DNA of 12,869 nucleotides from Prolixibacteraceae bacterium UBA6162. Lineage in GTDB: Bacteria > Bacteroidota > Bacteroidia > Bacteroidales > Prolixibacteraceae. A program made the translations under genes and the position numbers. The notes under the pieces are model-generated. The model ran no database searches, was not told the origin of the DNA, and was given only the letters and a program-made list of their open reading frames with translations. Every line of letters starts with the position of its first letter. Position 1 is the stretch's first letter. Below, in pieces: positions 1 to 8,010 of the stretch. Location of the stretch: assembly GCA_002428215.1 (NCBI GenBank), contig DIUI01000054.1:1-12869 (forward strand), given 5' to 3'.

Positions 1-5
1 TTCTA

Positions 6-3000
6 ATGAACTTCAAACTGAATATAAAAAACAGCACCAGGCATACCTTGCTTCAGCTATTGGGCATCATGTTTCTGGTAATCTTCAGTGGCGTATACAT
101 AGATGCCTCTGCCTCCGAAAAGGCAATGGCTCAGCCACAACCCGTAACCGTTTCCGGTATTGTTACTTCTGCCGATGGCGGAATTACTCTGCCTGGAGTT
201 AGTATTGTAATTAAAGGTACAACCACCGGAACGGTAACCAACCTCGACGGTCGTTATGCTCTTTCAGTACCATCCGATGCTATCTTGGTTTTTTCTTTTG
301 TTGGCTTTCAACCACAGGAGATTCAGGTAGCTGGTAGAAATACCATTAATGTTACTCTTACCGAAAGTATCGAATCGCTCGACGAAGTGGTTGTAACTGC
401 TTTGGGTATCCGCAGGGAGGAGCGCTCGCTCGGCTACTCGGTTGGCCGGGTCGATGGCAGCGATCTGACCAGAGTAGTGCAGGAGAATGTGCTCAACTCC
501 ATGGCCGGGAAGGTATCAGGAGTAACCATCAATTCAACGGGGGGTACTGGTTCTTCAGTAAGCATGATCATCCGCGGAGCCACGTCTATGAGCTCCGATA
601 ACCAGCCACTATTTGTAGTCGACGGCGTTCCCATGTCAAACACTGTTCACAATGTGGGTGGATTTGGTGCTGGCAACAATGTTGACTTCGGAAATGCAAT
701 TGCCGACCTTGATCCAGAAAGCATCGAAAGTGTTTCGATTCTGAAAGGCCCCAGTGCTGCAGCGCTTTATGGTACACGGGCAGGAAATGGTGTGGTTCTT
801 ATAACCACCAAGAAAGGAAGAGAACAACAAGGAATGAAGGTGTCGGTTACCTCCAATACTGTTTTTGATGTTCCTTCTCACTTTCTCGATGTACAAAAAA
901 GCTTTTCCTCCGGTTTCTTCTCCTTCAGGCCTGAAGATATTGGACGGGGAATTTTGCCTCCCATCAGTGCCGGCGATGGAACCGGCTCCGGACCCCAAAC
1001 CGATAAAGGATACTGGGCCGTGCAGTGGGGCGCCGAACTCGATGCCAATGGAGTTGCCATTCCAACCGAGGTGGTATCTTATCCCAACAACCTGAACAAC
1101 TTTATCAATGATTTTGCCCTGACCACAACCAATGGTGTTTCTATTTCAAGCAGCAACAATACCATGAATTACCGCTTGGGAGTGACCAATATGACGCATA
1201 GCGGGCTGGTTCCCAATTCTGATCTTCACCGAAACGGGATTTCGTTGGCAGCTACCTCTAAAGTTCGCAGCAACTTTACCATTAGTACCGACGTAAACTT
1301 TGCCAACACCTGGTCCAACAACCGTCCTTCAGGCGACCGCGGAACCAATCCCATGCAATGGGCATACTCCAATCCGCTGAATATCGATATTATGCGCCTC
1401 AGGGATTATGGCGTTGGTTCCAACGTGCAGAGGGTTTCAGGCAACCACGAAAACCCATGGTTCCTGGCCTACGAAGTGAACAACAGCTTCAACCGTTACC
1501 GTGTGTTTGGTAACATGGTCGCCAACTGGGAAATTACCCCCCAGATTAATGTGATGGGCCGATACACACTTAACAAAACAGATGAAGTACGTGAAACCAA
1601 AATCGCTCCCGGATATACTCAGGAACCCAACAATGGTGCATATGGTATTGTAAGCAGCAATGGACTGGAACGTAACCTCGACGCATTGGCTACCTATGCC
1701 AATTCGTTCAATGATTTCTCAGTGTCGGTATCAGTTGGTGGAAATACGCTTTACTCAAAAGCCTCTTCCATTTCAAATGCTTCCAAGCCTGGTTCAGGTC
1801 TGGTAGTACCCAATGTTTATACCGTGCAGAACATTCGTGCGAGTTCGCTGAACTACAGCAACTCAAGAAATCAAAAAGGTATCAACAGTGTATATGCAAT
1901 GGCCAATGTGGGCTGGAAAGATCTTGCGTATATCGACCTTACCGCACGAAATGACTGGTCGAGTACCCTGCCGGCAGAAAACCGCAGCTACTTCTACCCA
2001 AGTGCCTCTCTAAGCCTTATGATCGACCGCATGGTAGATTTGGGCAGCAACGTAAATATGTTCAAACTCAGAGGGGGATATGCTCAGGTAGGTAACGACA
2101 CCACACCTTATCAGCTATTTGCAACCTACGGCGATGCCGGACAGTGGGGCGATGCCATCCGTTTGGCAAAACCGGGAAGCTTGTTGAGCCCTAACCTTCT
2201 GCCGGAAGAGGCAACCTCGCTCGAATTCGGTACAGATATCCGCTTGTTTGGAAACCGCCTTCGCGTCGACGGAACCTATTATACTGTCGATAACCGGAAT
2301 CAGATTTTGGGGGTGCCACTCGCAGCCTCCTCCGGATTCTCGGGAGTACAGATTAATGCCGGTTTGCTCCAAAGTAAAGGATGGGAATTCCTTGTGGGAG
2401 TTACCCCGGTTAAAACCCGCAACTGGAACTGGGACATTAACGTGAATTTCACCCAAAACGACACCCGAATTCTTGAACTTACCGAAGGGGTTGAATTTGT
2501 AACTTTCTGGGATCAGGCAAGGGTAAGAAATATTGGATACGTTAAAAATGAAGAGCTGGGCCGCGACGGCAGGGTAGGTAACCTCTACTCCCGCAAAATT
2601 ATGCGCGTCAAAGATTCTGCATCTCCCTATTTTGGATATCCCATACTGGGCACCGGACTCGATGCCGAGTGGAGAGGCGAAGTTGACTATTCACTGGTTG
2701 GTAACTACAACCCCGATTTCATTATGGGTATGCAGACCAATCTTACCTATAAAAATTTCACCCTCAACATGACCTTCGACTGGCGTTCGGGCGGACAATA
2801 TGTTTCTCAAACCTATCGTTATATGTCAGAATCGGTAATGACCCAAACATGGTTAGACCGTTTAGTGCATCCTGGCGACCTGGGTGGCCAACCGAGTCAG
2901 GCCCTGCGCGACTGGGTGGTTGCCAATGCAGAGACCCTTCTGCTGGCCAACAAACTCTACCCGGTGGGTGGACCAACTCCCGATTATGGCGGATTTCCTG

Positions 3001-3434
3001 AAACCTTCAGCGGGTTCACCGTTTACGACGGAACCTTTGCCCCCGGTGTATTCGGCTACCACGATGCCAGTGGTAAATTTATTCTTCAGGGCGAAAACCT
3101 TGGAAACCCCGGAACAGTATTTCTTCCTTATGTAGTTAGCTACCCATGGGATATTGGTGAAGCCAATATGTTTGATGCCGATTACATCAAACTCCGTGAA
3201 ATTGCGCTTAACTACAATGTTCCTTCAAGGATCTCATCAAAATTCGGACTCGAGGATGTTAACTTCTCTATCTACAGCCGTAATATTATGATCTGGACCA
3301 AAGACTCTCCTCTCAGGGTTGATCCCGAAAGGGCCTATCAGCCTCAGGGTGGCCGCTTCTTTCAAGGAGTTGAACGCTACAACGTTGATCCTTGGGTAGT
3401 GCCTGTCGGATTTAAATTAGGTTTTACTTTCTAA
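6..3434 (+). CDS. SusC/RagA-family TonB-linked outer-membrane transporter
   Basis: This is the outer-membrane TonB-dependent channel of a SusCD nutrient importer. Seen in the 1142 aa: a signal peptide (hydrophobic core about residues 14-31, probable cut after AMA, near residue 42); a carboxypeptidase-regulatory-like beta domain (about 47-120, with GVSIVIKGTTTGTVTNLDG and VGFQ); a TonB-box-like LDEVVVTALGI (125-135); a plug domain (about 150-271) with PLFVVDGVP and ESVSILKGPSAAALYGTRAG; then a long beta-barrel ending in FKLGFTF, an aromatic C-terminus typical of BAM substrates. The length fits the family (roughly 900-1150 aa). There is no STN domain before the carboxypeptidase-like domain, so direct signalling to an anti-sigma factor through this protein is unlikely. 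The ATG at 6 gives a complete signal peptide, but the frame stays open to the window edge, so an upstream start cannot be excluded. The substrate cannot be read from the sequence. Confidence 0.96.
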   Translation: MNFKLNIKNSTRHTLLQLLGIMFLVIFSGVYIDASASEKAMAQPQPVTVSGIVTSADGGITLPGVSIVIKGTTTGTVTNLDGRYALSVPSDAILVFSFVGFQPQEIQVAGRNTINVTLTESIESLDEVVVTALGIRREERSLGYSVGRVDGSDLTRVVQENVLNSMAGKVSGVTINSTGGTGSSVSMIIRGATSMSSDNQPLFVVDGVPMSNTVHNVGGFGAGNNVDFGNAIADLDPESIESVSILKGPSAAALYGTRAGNGVVLITTKKGREQQGMKVSVTSNTVFDVPSHFLDVQKSFSSGFFSFRPEDIGRGILPPISAGDGTGSGPQTDKGYWAVQWGAELDANGVAIPTEVVSYPNNLNNFINDFALTTTNGVSISSSNNTMNYRLGVTNMTHSGLVPNSDLHRNGISLAATSKVRSNFTISTDVNFANTWSNNRPSGDRGTNPMQWAYSNPLNIDIMRLRDYGVGSNVQRVSGNHENPWFLAYEVNNSFNRYRVFGNMVANWEITPQINVMGRYTLNKTDEVRETKIAPGYTQEPNNGAYGIVSSNGLERNLDALATYANSFNDFSVSVSVGGNTLYSKASSISNASKPGSGLVVPNVYTVQNIRASSLNYSNSRNQKGINSVYAMANVGWKDLAYIDLTARNDWSSTLPAENRSYFYPSASLSLMIDRMVDLGSNVNMFKLRGGYAQVGNDTTPYQLFATYGDAGQWGDAIRLAKPGSLLSPNLLPEEATSLEFGTDIRLFGNRLRVDGTYYTVDNRNQILGVPLAASSGFSGVQINAGLLQSKGWEFLVGVTPVKTRNWNWDINVNFTQNDTRILELTEGVEFVTFWDQARVRNIGYVKNEELGRDGRVGNLYSRKIMRVKDSASPYFGYPILGTGLDAEWRGEVDYSLVGNYNPDFIMGMQTNLTYKNFTLNMTFDWRSGGQYVSQTYRYMSESVMTQTWLDRLVHPGDLGGQPSQALRDWVVANAETLLLANKLYPVGGPTPDYGGFPETFSGFTVYDGTFAPGVFGYHDASGKFILQGENLGNPGTVFLPYVVSYPWDIGEANMFDADYIKLREIALNYNVPSRISSKFGLEDVNFSIYSRNIMIWTKDSPLRVDPERAYQPQGGRFFQGVERYNVDPWVVPVGFKLGFTF

Positions 3435-3447
3435 AAAAAATATAACC

Positions 3448-5097
3448 ATGTATAGATTGAAAAATAGTTTCGTAATTGCGCTAACCTTGTTGTTTACAAT
3501 GGTTATATCCTGCAAGGATCTGGATGAACTCAACATTAACCCCAACGGGGTCGATCCTGCCGTTGCAGACCTGAACCTCCTATTGCCCACTATTATTACA
3601 TCGTTAGGGCAGAACGTTACCAATATGGGCTTTGGCGATATGGCCGGAGTGATGCAGCATACCCAGAAAGATGGCTGGTCTGGTGGTCATAACGACTACG
3701 ACTGGACCGACAACAGCCACAACTGGTCGGCCTACTATGGCATTCTTCGCAACAATGAAGAGTTCTATAAAAAAGCGGTAGCCGGCGATTTTGAATTCCA
3801 CCAGGGGGTTGCCCTTGTCTTGCGTGCCTACACGTTTGGACTTATCGCCGACTTATGGGGCGACGCACCCTACACCGATGCCCTGAAAGCCGAATCGGGT
3901 GCCGATTTCTTCAAGCCAAAATTCGATGCACAGAAAGATATCTATTATGGCATTCTGGCCGATCTAGAAGAAGCCAATACCCTGCTTTCGAAAACCCGCG
4001 AATCCTATCGCAATATCAGCAACACTCAGGATGTACTGTACAGAGGCGATGTGACCAAATGGCGCAAATTTGCCAACTCACTGGCACTGCGCTATTACAT
4101 GCGTTTGTCTGAAAAAGAACGTAGTTTTGCCGAACAGGGAATCCGTAAAATTACCGGCGATCCGGCCAAATACCCGCTCATATCAGCCGCTTCCGAAGAT
4201 GCTACCGTTGCATATATAGGCAGTTCTCCCGGCGATTCATGGCCAAGCACCGAAGCTTTTAATCCCGACCCCAGCGGAAACTATATGCGTGTAAAAATGT
4301 GCGCAACGCTGGTCGATAAAATGCAGGATTATAACGACCCCCGTATTGCTGTTTGGGCCAATAAAGTTACCACCCCTCTGGTTCTGGTTGCTGGAACCAA
4401 TGTTAGCAGGATTGTGAATGGGGTTCGCGAAGTTTCGCAGGACATTGTTGATGCCTACGAAAAAGCATGGGGTGTTGGTGTCGATTACGATCCCAACTAT
4501 GTAGGCATTCCCCCATCAGTGTTTGCTGCCTCTCAATACAACCTCAATCCAAACCTCGATCAGGGTGTATTTAATCCGCACGCGTCGCATCTGAACAGTA
4601 TGTACCGCCAGAGCAGTGGATCGCTTCTGCGCATGAGGTTGCATTCGGCTGCAGAAGTGCACTTTCTATTGGCCGAAGCTGCCCTTTATGGTTGGGCATC
4701 AGGTGCCCCGGCAACACACTATGCCAATGCAATTCAGGAATCATTTACCTATTGGGGCGTTAGCGGCGCAGCTGCCTACGTAACAAGAGCTCCATATAGT
4801 GGCCTGGAAAGTATCATCACCCAAAAATGGATTGCCAGTTGGACTTCTGCCACAGAATCGTGGTTTGATTACCGCAGAACAGGCTTTCCGGTACTACAAA
4901 CCGGTGAATCGGCTAAAAGGGAGGCTCTTCCCATCAGGTTCTATTACCACTTTATCGATGAGATCTCCAAAAATACGGCCAACGCAGAGGCAGCCATTTC
5001 CAAACTTGAAGCCACCGGTTTCAAAGGAACTGATATGACCAACAATAGTGCTTGGTCGAAAACCTGGCTACTTCAGGGCACCAACAAGCCCTATTAG
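3448..5097 (+). CDS. SusD/RagB-family surface nutrient-binding lipoprotein
   Basis: This is the partner lipoprotein that caps the SusC channel and binds substrate at the cell surface. The 549 aa open with a lipoprotein signal: a hydrophobic run to residue 21, lipobox VISC with the lipidated Cys at 22, followed by KDLDEL, whose acidic residues resemble the Bacteroidota surface-export signal. SusD helical signatures are present: ALVLRAYTFGLIADLWGDAPYTDAL (122-146), KWRKFANSLALRYYMRLS (204-221), RLHSAAEVHFLLAEAALYG (397-415) and WFDYRRTGFP (472-481). The pattern best fits the SusD-like_2 type annotated as SusD/RagB nutrient-binding lipoproteins. It starts 13 bases after the susC-like stop, as expected for co-transcription. 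A hairpin follows the gene. No recognisable glycan-specific motif is visible, so the ligand is unknown. Confidence 0.95.
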   Translation: MYRLKNSFVIALTLLFTMVISCKDLDELNINPNGVDPAVADLNLLLPTIITSLGQNVTNMGFGDMAGVMQHTQKDGWSGGHNDYDWTDNSHNWSAYYGILRNNEEFYKKAVAGDFEFHQGVALVLRAYTFGLIADLWGDAPYTDALKAESGADFFKPKFDAQKDIYYGILADLEEANTLLSKTRESYRNISNTQDVLYRGDVTKWRKFANSLALRYYMRLSEKERSFAEQGIRKITGDPAKYPLISAASEDATVAYIGSSPGDSWPSTEAFNPDPSGNYMRVKMCATLVDKMQDYNDPRIAVWANKVTTPLVLVAGTNVSRIVNGVREVSQDIVDAYEKAWGVGVDYDPNYVGIPPSVFAASQYNLNPNLDQGVFNPHASHLNSMYRQSSGSLLRMRLHSAAEVHFLLAEAALYGWASGAPATHYANAIQESFTYWGVSGAAAYVTRAPYSGLESIITQKWIASWTSATESWFDYRRTGFPVLQTGESAKREALPIRFYYHFIDEISKNTANAEAAISKLEATGFKGTDMTNNSAWSKTWLLQGTNKPY

Positions 5098-5122
5098 TCT
5101 ATGCTAACTCATTGATTGTATA

Positions 5123-5163
5123 AAGTTTGTCCTAAAAGCCTCAAAAACTTTTAGGACAAACTT
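5123..5163 (+). terminator. Perfect 16-bp hairpin after susD-like gene
   Basis: Bases 5123-5138 are exactly complementary to 5148-5163, with a 9-base loop (5139-5147). The stem is mostly A/T with a GTCC/GGAC core. No long T run follows on either strand, so this is not a textbook intrinsic terminator. It lies 25 bases after the susD-like stop and just before the downstream enzyme genes. It could act as a partial terminator or as a 3' stabiliser that keeps SusCD transcript above that of the enzyme genes. The structure is seen directly; its role is inference. Confidence 0.6.
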
Positions 5164-5253
5164 ATGTTTAATCGCTTCCCGGGCTGGCGCCAATCTGGCA
5201 AACCAACACCAAATCTACATCCAATGCCGAAAATCCAAATTAAAAAACCTGTT

Positions 5254-6615
5254 ATGTCATTGCACAAATTTCTTTTTCTCCTTTTATTTATTGTATCGCT
5301 TGGCACTTCATCGCAAAATCTTACAACCACCCCGGAAAACGCCTTGAACAACTATCTGCACAACAACGACCAAACCTTCGGATGGAAGGTAAATAATCAA
5401 CTTAAGGCAGATGGAGTAACCATTTATCAGCTAATTTTTACGTCGCAGCAATGGAGAGGGATTGTTTGGAAGCATGAACTTTTTATCAATGTACCCGATA
5501 ATCTGTCATTTGCCGATGCACTGCTTTTTATAACCGGAGGAGGCATATCGGAGGGAGAACCTCGCCTCCATAAAATGGATGACGAATTGGTGGTCGCTTT
5601 CGCGCAAATGGCCCTAAAAAATCAGGCCATCACATCCGTAATCTACCAAGTTCCAAACCAACCATTGTATGGTGACAGAACCGAAGATGAACTCATCTCC
5701 TACACCTATCATAACTTTATGAACGATGGCGATTACACCTGGCCACTGTTGTTCCCTATGACCAAAAGTGCCATCAAGGCCATGGATGTAATTCAGCAAT
5801 TTGCACAAAAGGAGTTAAACGTTTCAATCCAGCAATTTGTGGTATCGGGAGGGTCCAAAAGAGGATGGACAACCTGGCTTACAGGAGCCTCCGATCTTCG
5901 TGTTAAAGCCATCGCCCCCATGGTAATCGATGTTCTGAACATGCCTGTAAGCATTGAATACCACCGCACCACATGGGGTGACTACAGTGTGCAGATTCAG
6001 GACTATGTCGATCTTGGCATTGCACAGCAGATGGAGACAGAAAGTGGGAAAACCCTTGTAACCATGGTCGACCCATTCTCATACCGCGACAAACTGACTA
6101 TGCCCAAAATGCTGATTATGGGAACCAACGACGAATACTGGCCGGTAGATGCAGTTAAAAATTATATCGATCAGATTCCCGGTAACAACCATCTTTGCTA
6201 CATAGCCAATGCAGGACATGGCCTGGGCGATAAAAGGCAGGCTTTAAACACCCTAAGCGCCTTCTTCGCCAATACTATAACAAATTCTCCCTACCCGAAA
6301 TTTGAATATACCCCGGTAGAGATGGGTGGAAAGATAAAACTTCATATTCAAACCTCAGCCGATAAACTCCTGGATGTAAGGCTGTTCACCAGCTACTCGA
6401 ATGACCGTGAATTTCGCGACAAGAAATGGTCGAGTGAATCTCTGAAAATTGCAGGAAAACCATCGGCAACAGTTGAACTCAATTATCCCAATTCAGGTTT
6501 TATGGCCTTCTATGTAGAGCTATTGTATCAGGCACCAATGGGTCACGAATATACCGAAACAACCCGGGTCTATTTGAGTGACCGCCAAAAGCTTTACCTA
6601 GGAATTAACGAATAG
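5254..6615 (+). CDS. Secreted PhoPQ-activated pathogenicity-related (PqaA-like) alpha/beta hydrolase
   Basis: This is an exported alpha/beta-hydrolase-fold protein of the PhoPQ_related family (Pfam PF10142). Numbered from the ATG at 5254 (453 aa), it has a signal peptide (core FLFLLLFIVSLG, probable cut near SS/QN at 20-21). The nucleophile elbow is VVSGGSKRGW with Ser201; likely acid Asp293 in MGTNDEYWP; likely His322 in NAGHGLG, so a full Ser-Asp-His triad appears present. A C-terminal beta-rich region (about 355-450) follows, as in the family. The frame is open back to an ATG at 5164, but that codon abuts the hairpin right arm; 5254 puts a short basic n-region directly before the hydrophobic core (5224 is a possible alternative). 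Substrates of this family are poorly defined. The next gene begins 2 bases after its stop, indicating translational linkage. Confidence 0.9.
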   Translation: MSLHKFLFLLLFIVSLGTSSQNLTTTPENALNNYLHNNDQTFGWKVNNQLKADGVTIYQLIFTSQQWRGIVWKHELFINVPDNLSFADALLFITGGGISEGEPRLHKMDDELVVAFAQMALKNQAITSVIYQVPNQPLYGDRTEDELISYTYHNFMNDGDYTWPLLFPMTKSAIKAMDVIQQFAQKELNVSIQQFVVSGGSKRGWTTWLTGASDLRVKAIAPMVIDVLNMPVSIEYHRTTWGDYSVQIQDYVDLGIAQQMETESGKTLVTMVDPFSYRDKLTMPKMLIMGTNDEYWPVDAVKNYIDQIPGNNHLCYIANAGHGLGDKRQALNTLSAFFANTITNSPYPKFEYTPVEMGGKIKLHIQTSADKLLDVRLFTSYSNDREFRDKKWSSESLKIAGKPSATVELNYPNSGFMAFYVELLYQAPMGHEYTETTRVYLSDRQKLYLGINE

Positions 6616-6617
6616 TT

Positions 6618-8000
6618 ATGAAAAAATTCTTAAAGATTACCGCCATTGTAGTAGGAATCTTACTCCTGGTGGCCGCATTTCTGACCTCTACAAACAACCA
6701 CACCCCCTATTTTGAAAGTCAATATTTTGCCCAAAGTTTACAAAGGCTTGATGAAAAGAAGGAGGCGCTGAAGTTGACCAACGACTCTTTGCTGGCTGGC
6801 TTTTCGAAAGTTAGTCTCACACCCAATTTCGCCAATCCCGAACAACCGGACTACATCGAAAATGTACCACTGGCAGGATACGGTGCCCGAAAAGGGAAAG
6901 CGGCCACAGGGGTACACGATTCGGTGTTCGTTAAGGCAGTTGCCGTTAAAAGTGGCGAAAACCTCATTGTAGGGGTTACCGGTGGTATCTTAATAATGCC
7001 GCCCAATGTTATCGATTTGGTTGAAAAAGAGCTACCCTCTCTCGGACTAACAAGAGATCAGATCTTTTTTTCGTCCACCCATACCCACTCAGGAATTGGT
7101 GGCTGGGGCCCCGGCCCCATCGGAGGCCAGTTTGCAGGTGAGTTTCAGCCAAAACTGGTTGAATGGCTTACCCAACAAATTTTATCTGCAATCACACAGG
7201 CATTAAACGACTTGCAGCCAGCGGCCATGGGATATGGCACTTTTGAAGCGGCTGGTTTCACTAGAAACCGACTGGTAGGCAAACTGGGTGTTACGAACAA
7301 CGATTTCGATTTTATACGGTTCAGGCAAGTTTCAGGACGGGAAGCTGTGATGGGAATATTTTCGGCACACACCACCGTGCTGGGAGCCGACAACCTTGAA
7401 ATAAGCGGCGATTATGCCGGATATTGGGAACGGAAAACTGAAGAGGAAACCGGGGCACTGGCCCTCTTCTTTGCCGGATCAATGGGGAGCCAAAGTCCTG
7501 TAGGCGAAGGACGGGGTTTTGATAGAGCAAAGTATATTGGTGAATCCCTTGCCGACAGCTTACTAAAATACTACGCACTTGCCGACCTGCATTATACCCC
7601 AAAAGTTGCCTGTTTATCGCTAAAAATGGAGTTGCCTGATTACAAAATCCGTTTGACCCCTCATATAGGTCTATCCAGTGCGATAAGCCGAAAGATGATG
7701 CCCTACCCCATGAATGTATACCTTCAGGCTATTCGCTTTAACGATCTGATCTGGATTACCACTCCTGCCGACTTTAGTGGTGAATTCGGCAGAGATATCA
7801 AAACAAATCTGGCAGCCGAAGGGTTCCATGCAACTGTCACCGGTTTTAATGGCACCTATGTGGGGTATGTTATCCCGGGTAAATATTACTACATCGATGG
7901 CTATGAGCCAAAAACCATGGGTTGGTTCGGTCCCACTATGGGTGATTACACCATGCATCTGATCAACGATATGGGTCGGGCAATTACTCAAATTAATTAA
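6618..8000 (+). CDS. Membrane-anchored neutral/alkaline ceramidase-family hydrolase (copy A)
   Basis: A 460-aa member of the neutral/alkaline non-lysosomal ceramidase family (PF04734, N-terminal catalytic part). True family enzymes cleave the amide of N-acylsphingosine using zinc. An uncleaved N-terminal membrane segment (KITAIVVGILLLVAAFL, 6-22) would hold it at the inner membrane facing the periplasm. By comparison with the Pseudomonas aeruginosa enzyme, the zinc ligands appear retained: THTHSG (154-159; His155/His157), His251 in SAHTT, Glu389 in DFSGEF, and Tyr417 in YVGY. The nucleophile block, GDxSP in ceramidases, reads GSQSP (290-294), so Ser293 is kept while the Asp becomes Ser. The usual C-terminal Ig-like domain of 650-750-aa ceramidases is missing. 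Sphingolipid cleavage is possible but not proven; another N-acyl or ester substrate is equally open. The next gene starts 10 bases downstream. Confidence 0.85.
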   Translation: MKKFLKITAIVVGILLLVAAFLTSTNNHTPYFESQYFAQSLQRLDEKKEALKLTNDSLLAGFSKVSLTPNFANPEQPDYIENVPLAGYGARKGKAATGVHDSVFVKAVAVKSGENLIVGVTGGILIMPPNVIDLVEKELPSLGLTRDQIFFSSTHTHSGIGGWGPGPIGGQFAGEFQPKLVEWLTQQILSAITQALNDLQPAAMGYGTFEAAGFTRNRLVGKLGVTNNDFDFIRFRQVSGREAVMGIFSAHTTVLGADNLEISGDYAGYWERKTEEETGALALFFAGSMGSQSPVGEGRGFDRAKYIGESLADSLLKYYALADLHYTPKVACLSLKMELPDYKIRLTPHIGLSSAISRKMMPYPMNVYLQAIRFNDLIWITTPADFSGEFGRDIKTNLAAEGFHATVTGFNGTYVGYVIPGKYYYIDGYEPKTMGWFGPTMGDYTMHLINDMGRAITQIN

Positions 8001-8010
8001 TACCACAACG

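Noticed and set aside
434..998. Overlapping - strand open frames inside the SusC-like gene
   Set aside because: They lie antisense to a full-length gene with clear domains and show no recognisable protein features; they are by-products of its codon usage.
5163..5170. TATGTTTA resembling the Bacteroidota -7 promoter element TAnnTTTG
   Set aside because: No TTTG-like element lies 19-21 bases upstream, and the site overlaps the hairpin, so it is likely a chance match.
5178..5192. Two short palindromes (CCCGGG and TGGCGCCA)
   Set aside because: Six- and eight-base palindromes are expected by chance, and nothing else marks an operator here.
5164..5253. Start of the PhoPQ-related hydrolase at the ATG at 5164
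   Set aside because: It would add a 30-residue polar extension ahead of a normal signal peptide, and the ATG abuts the hairpin right arm. The ATG at 5254 fits an exported protein better; 5224 remains possible.
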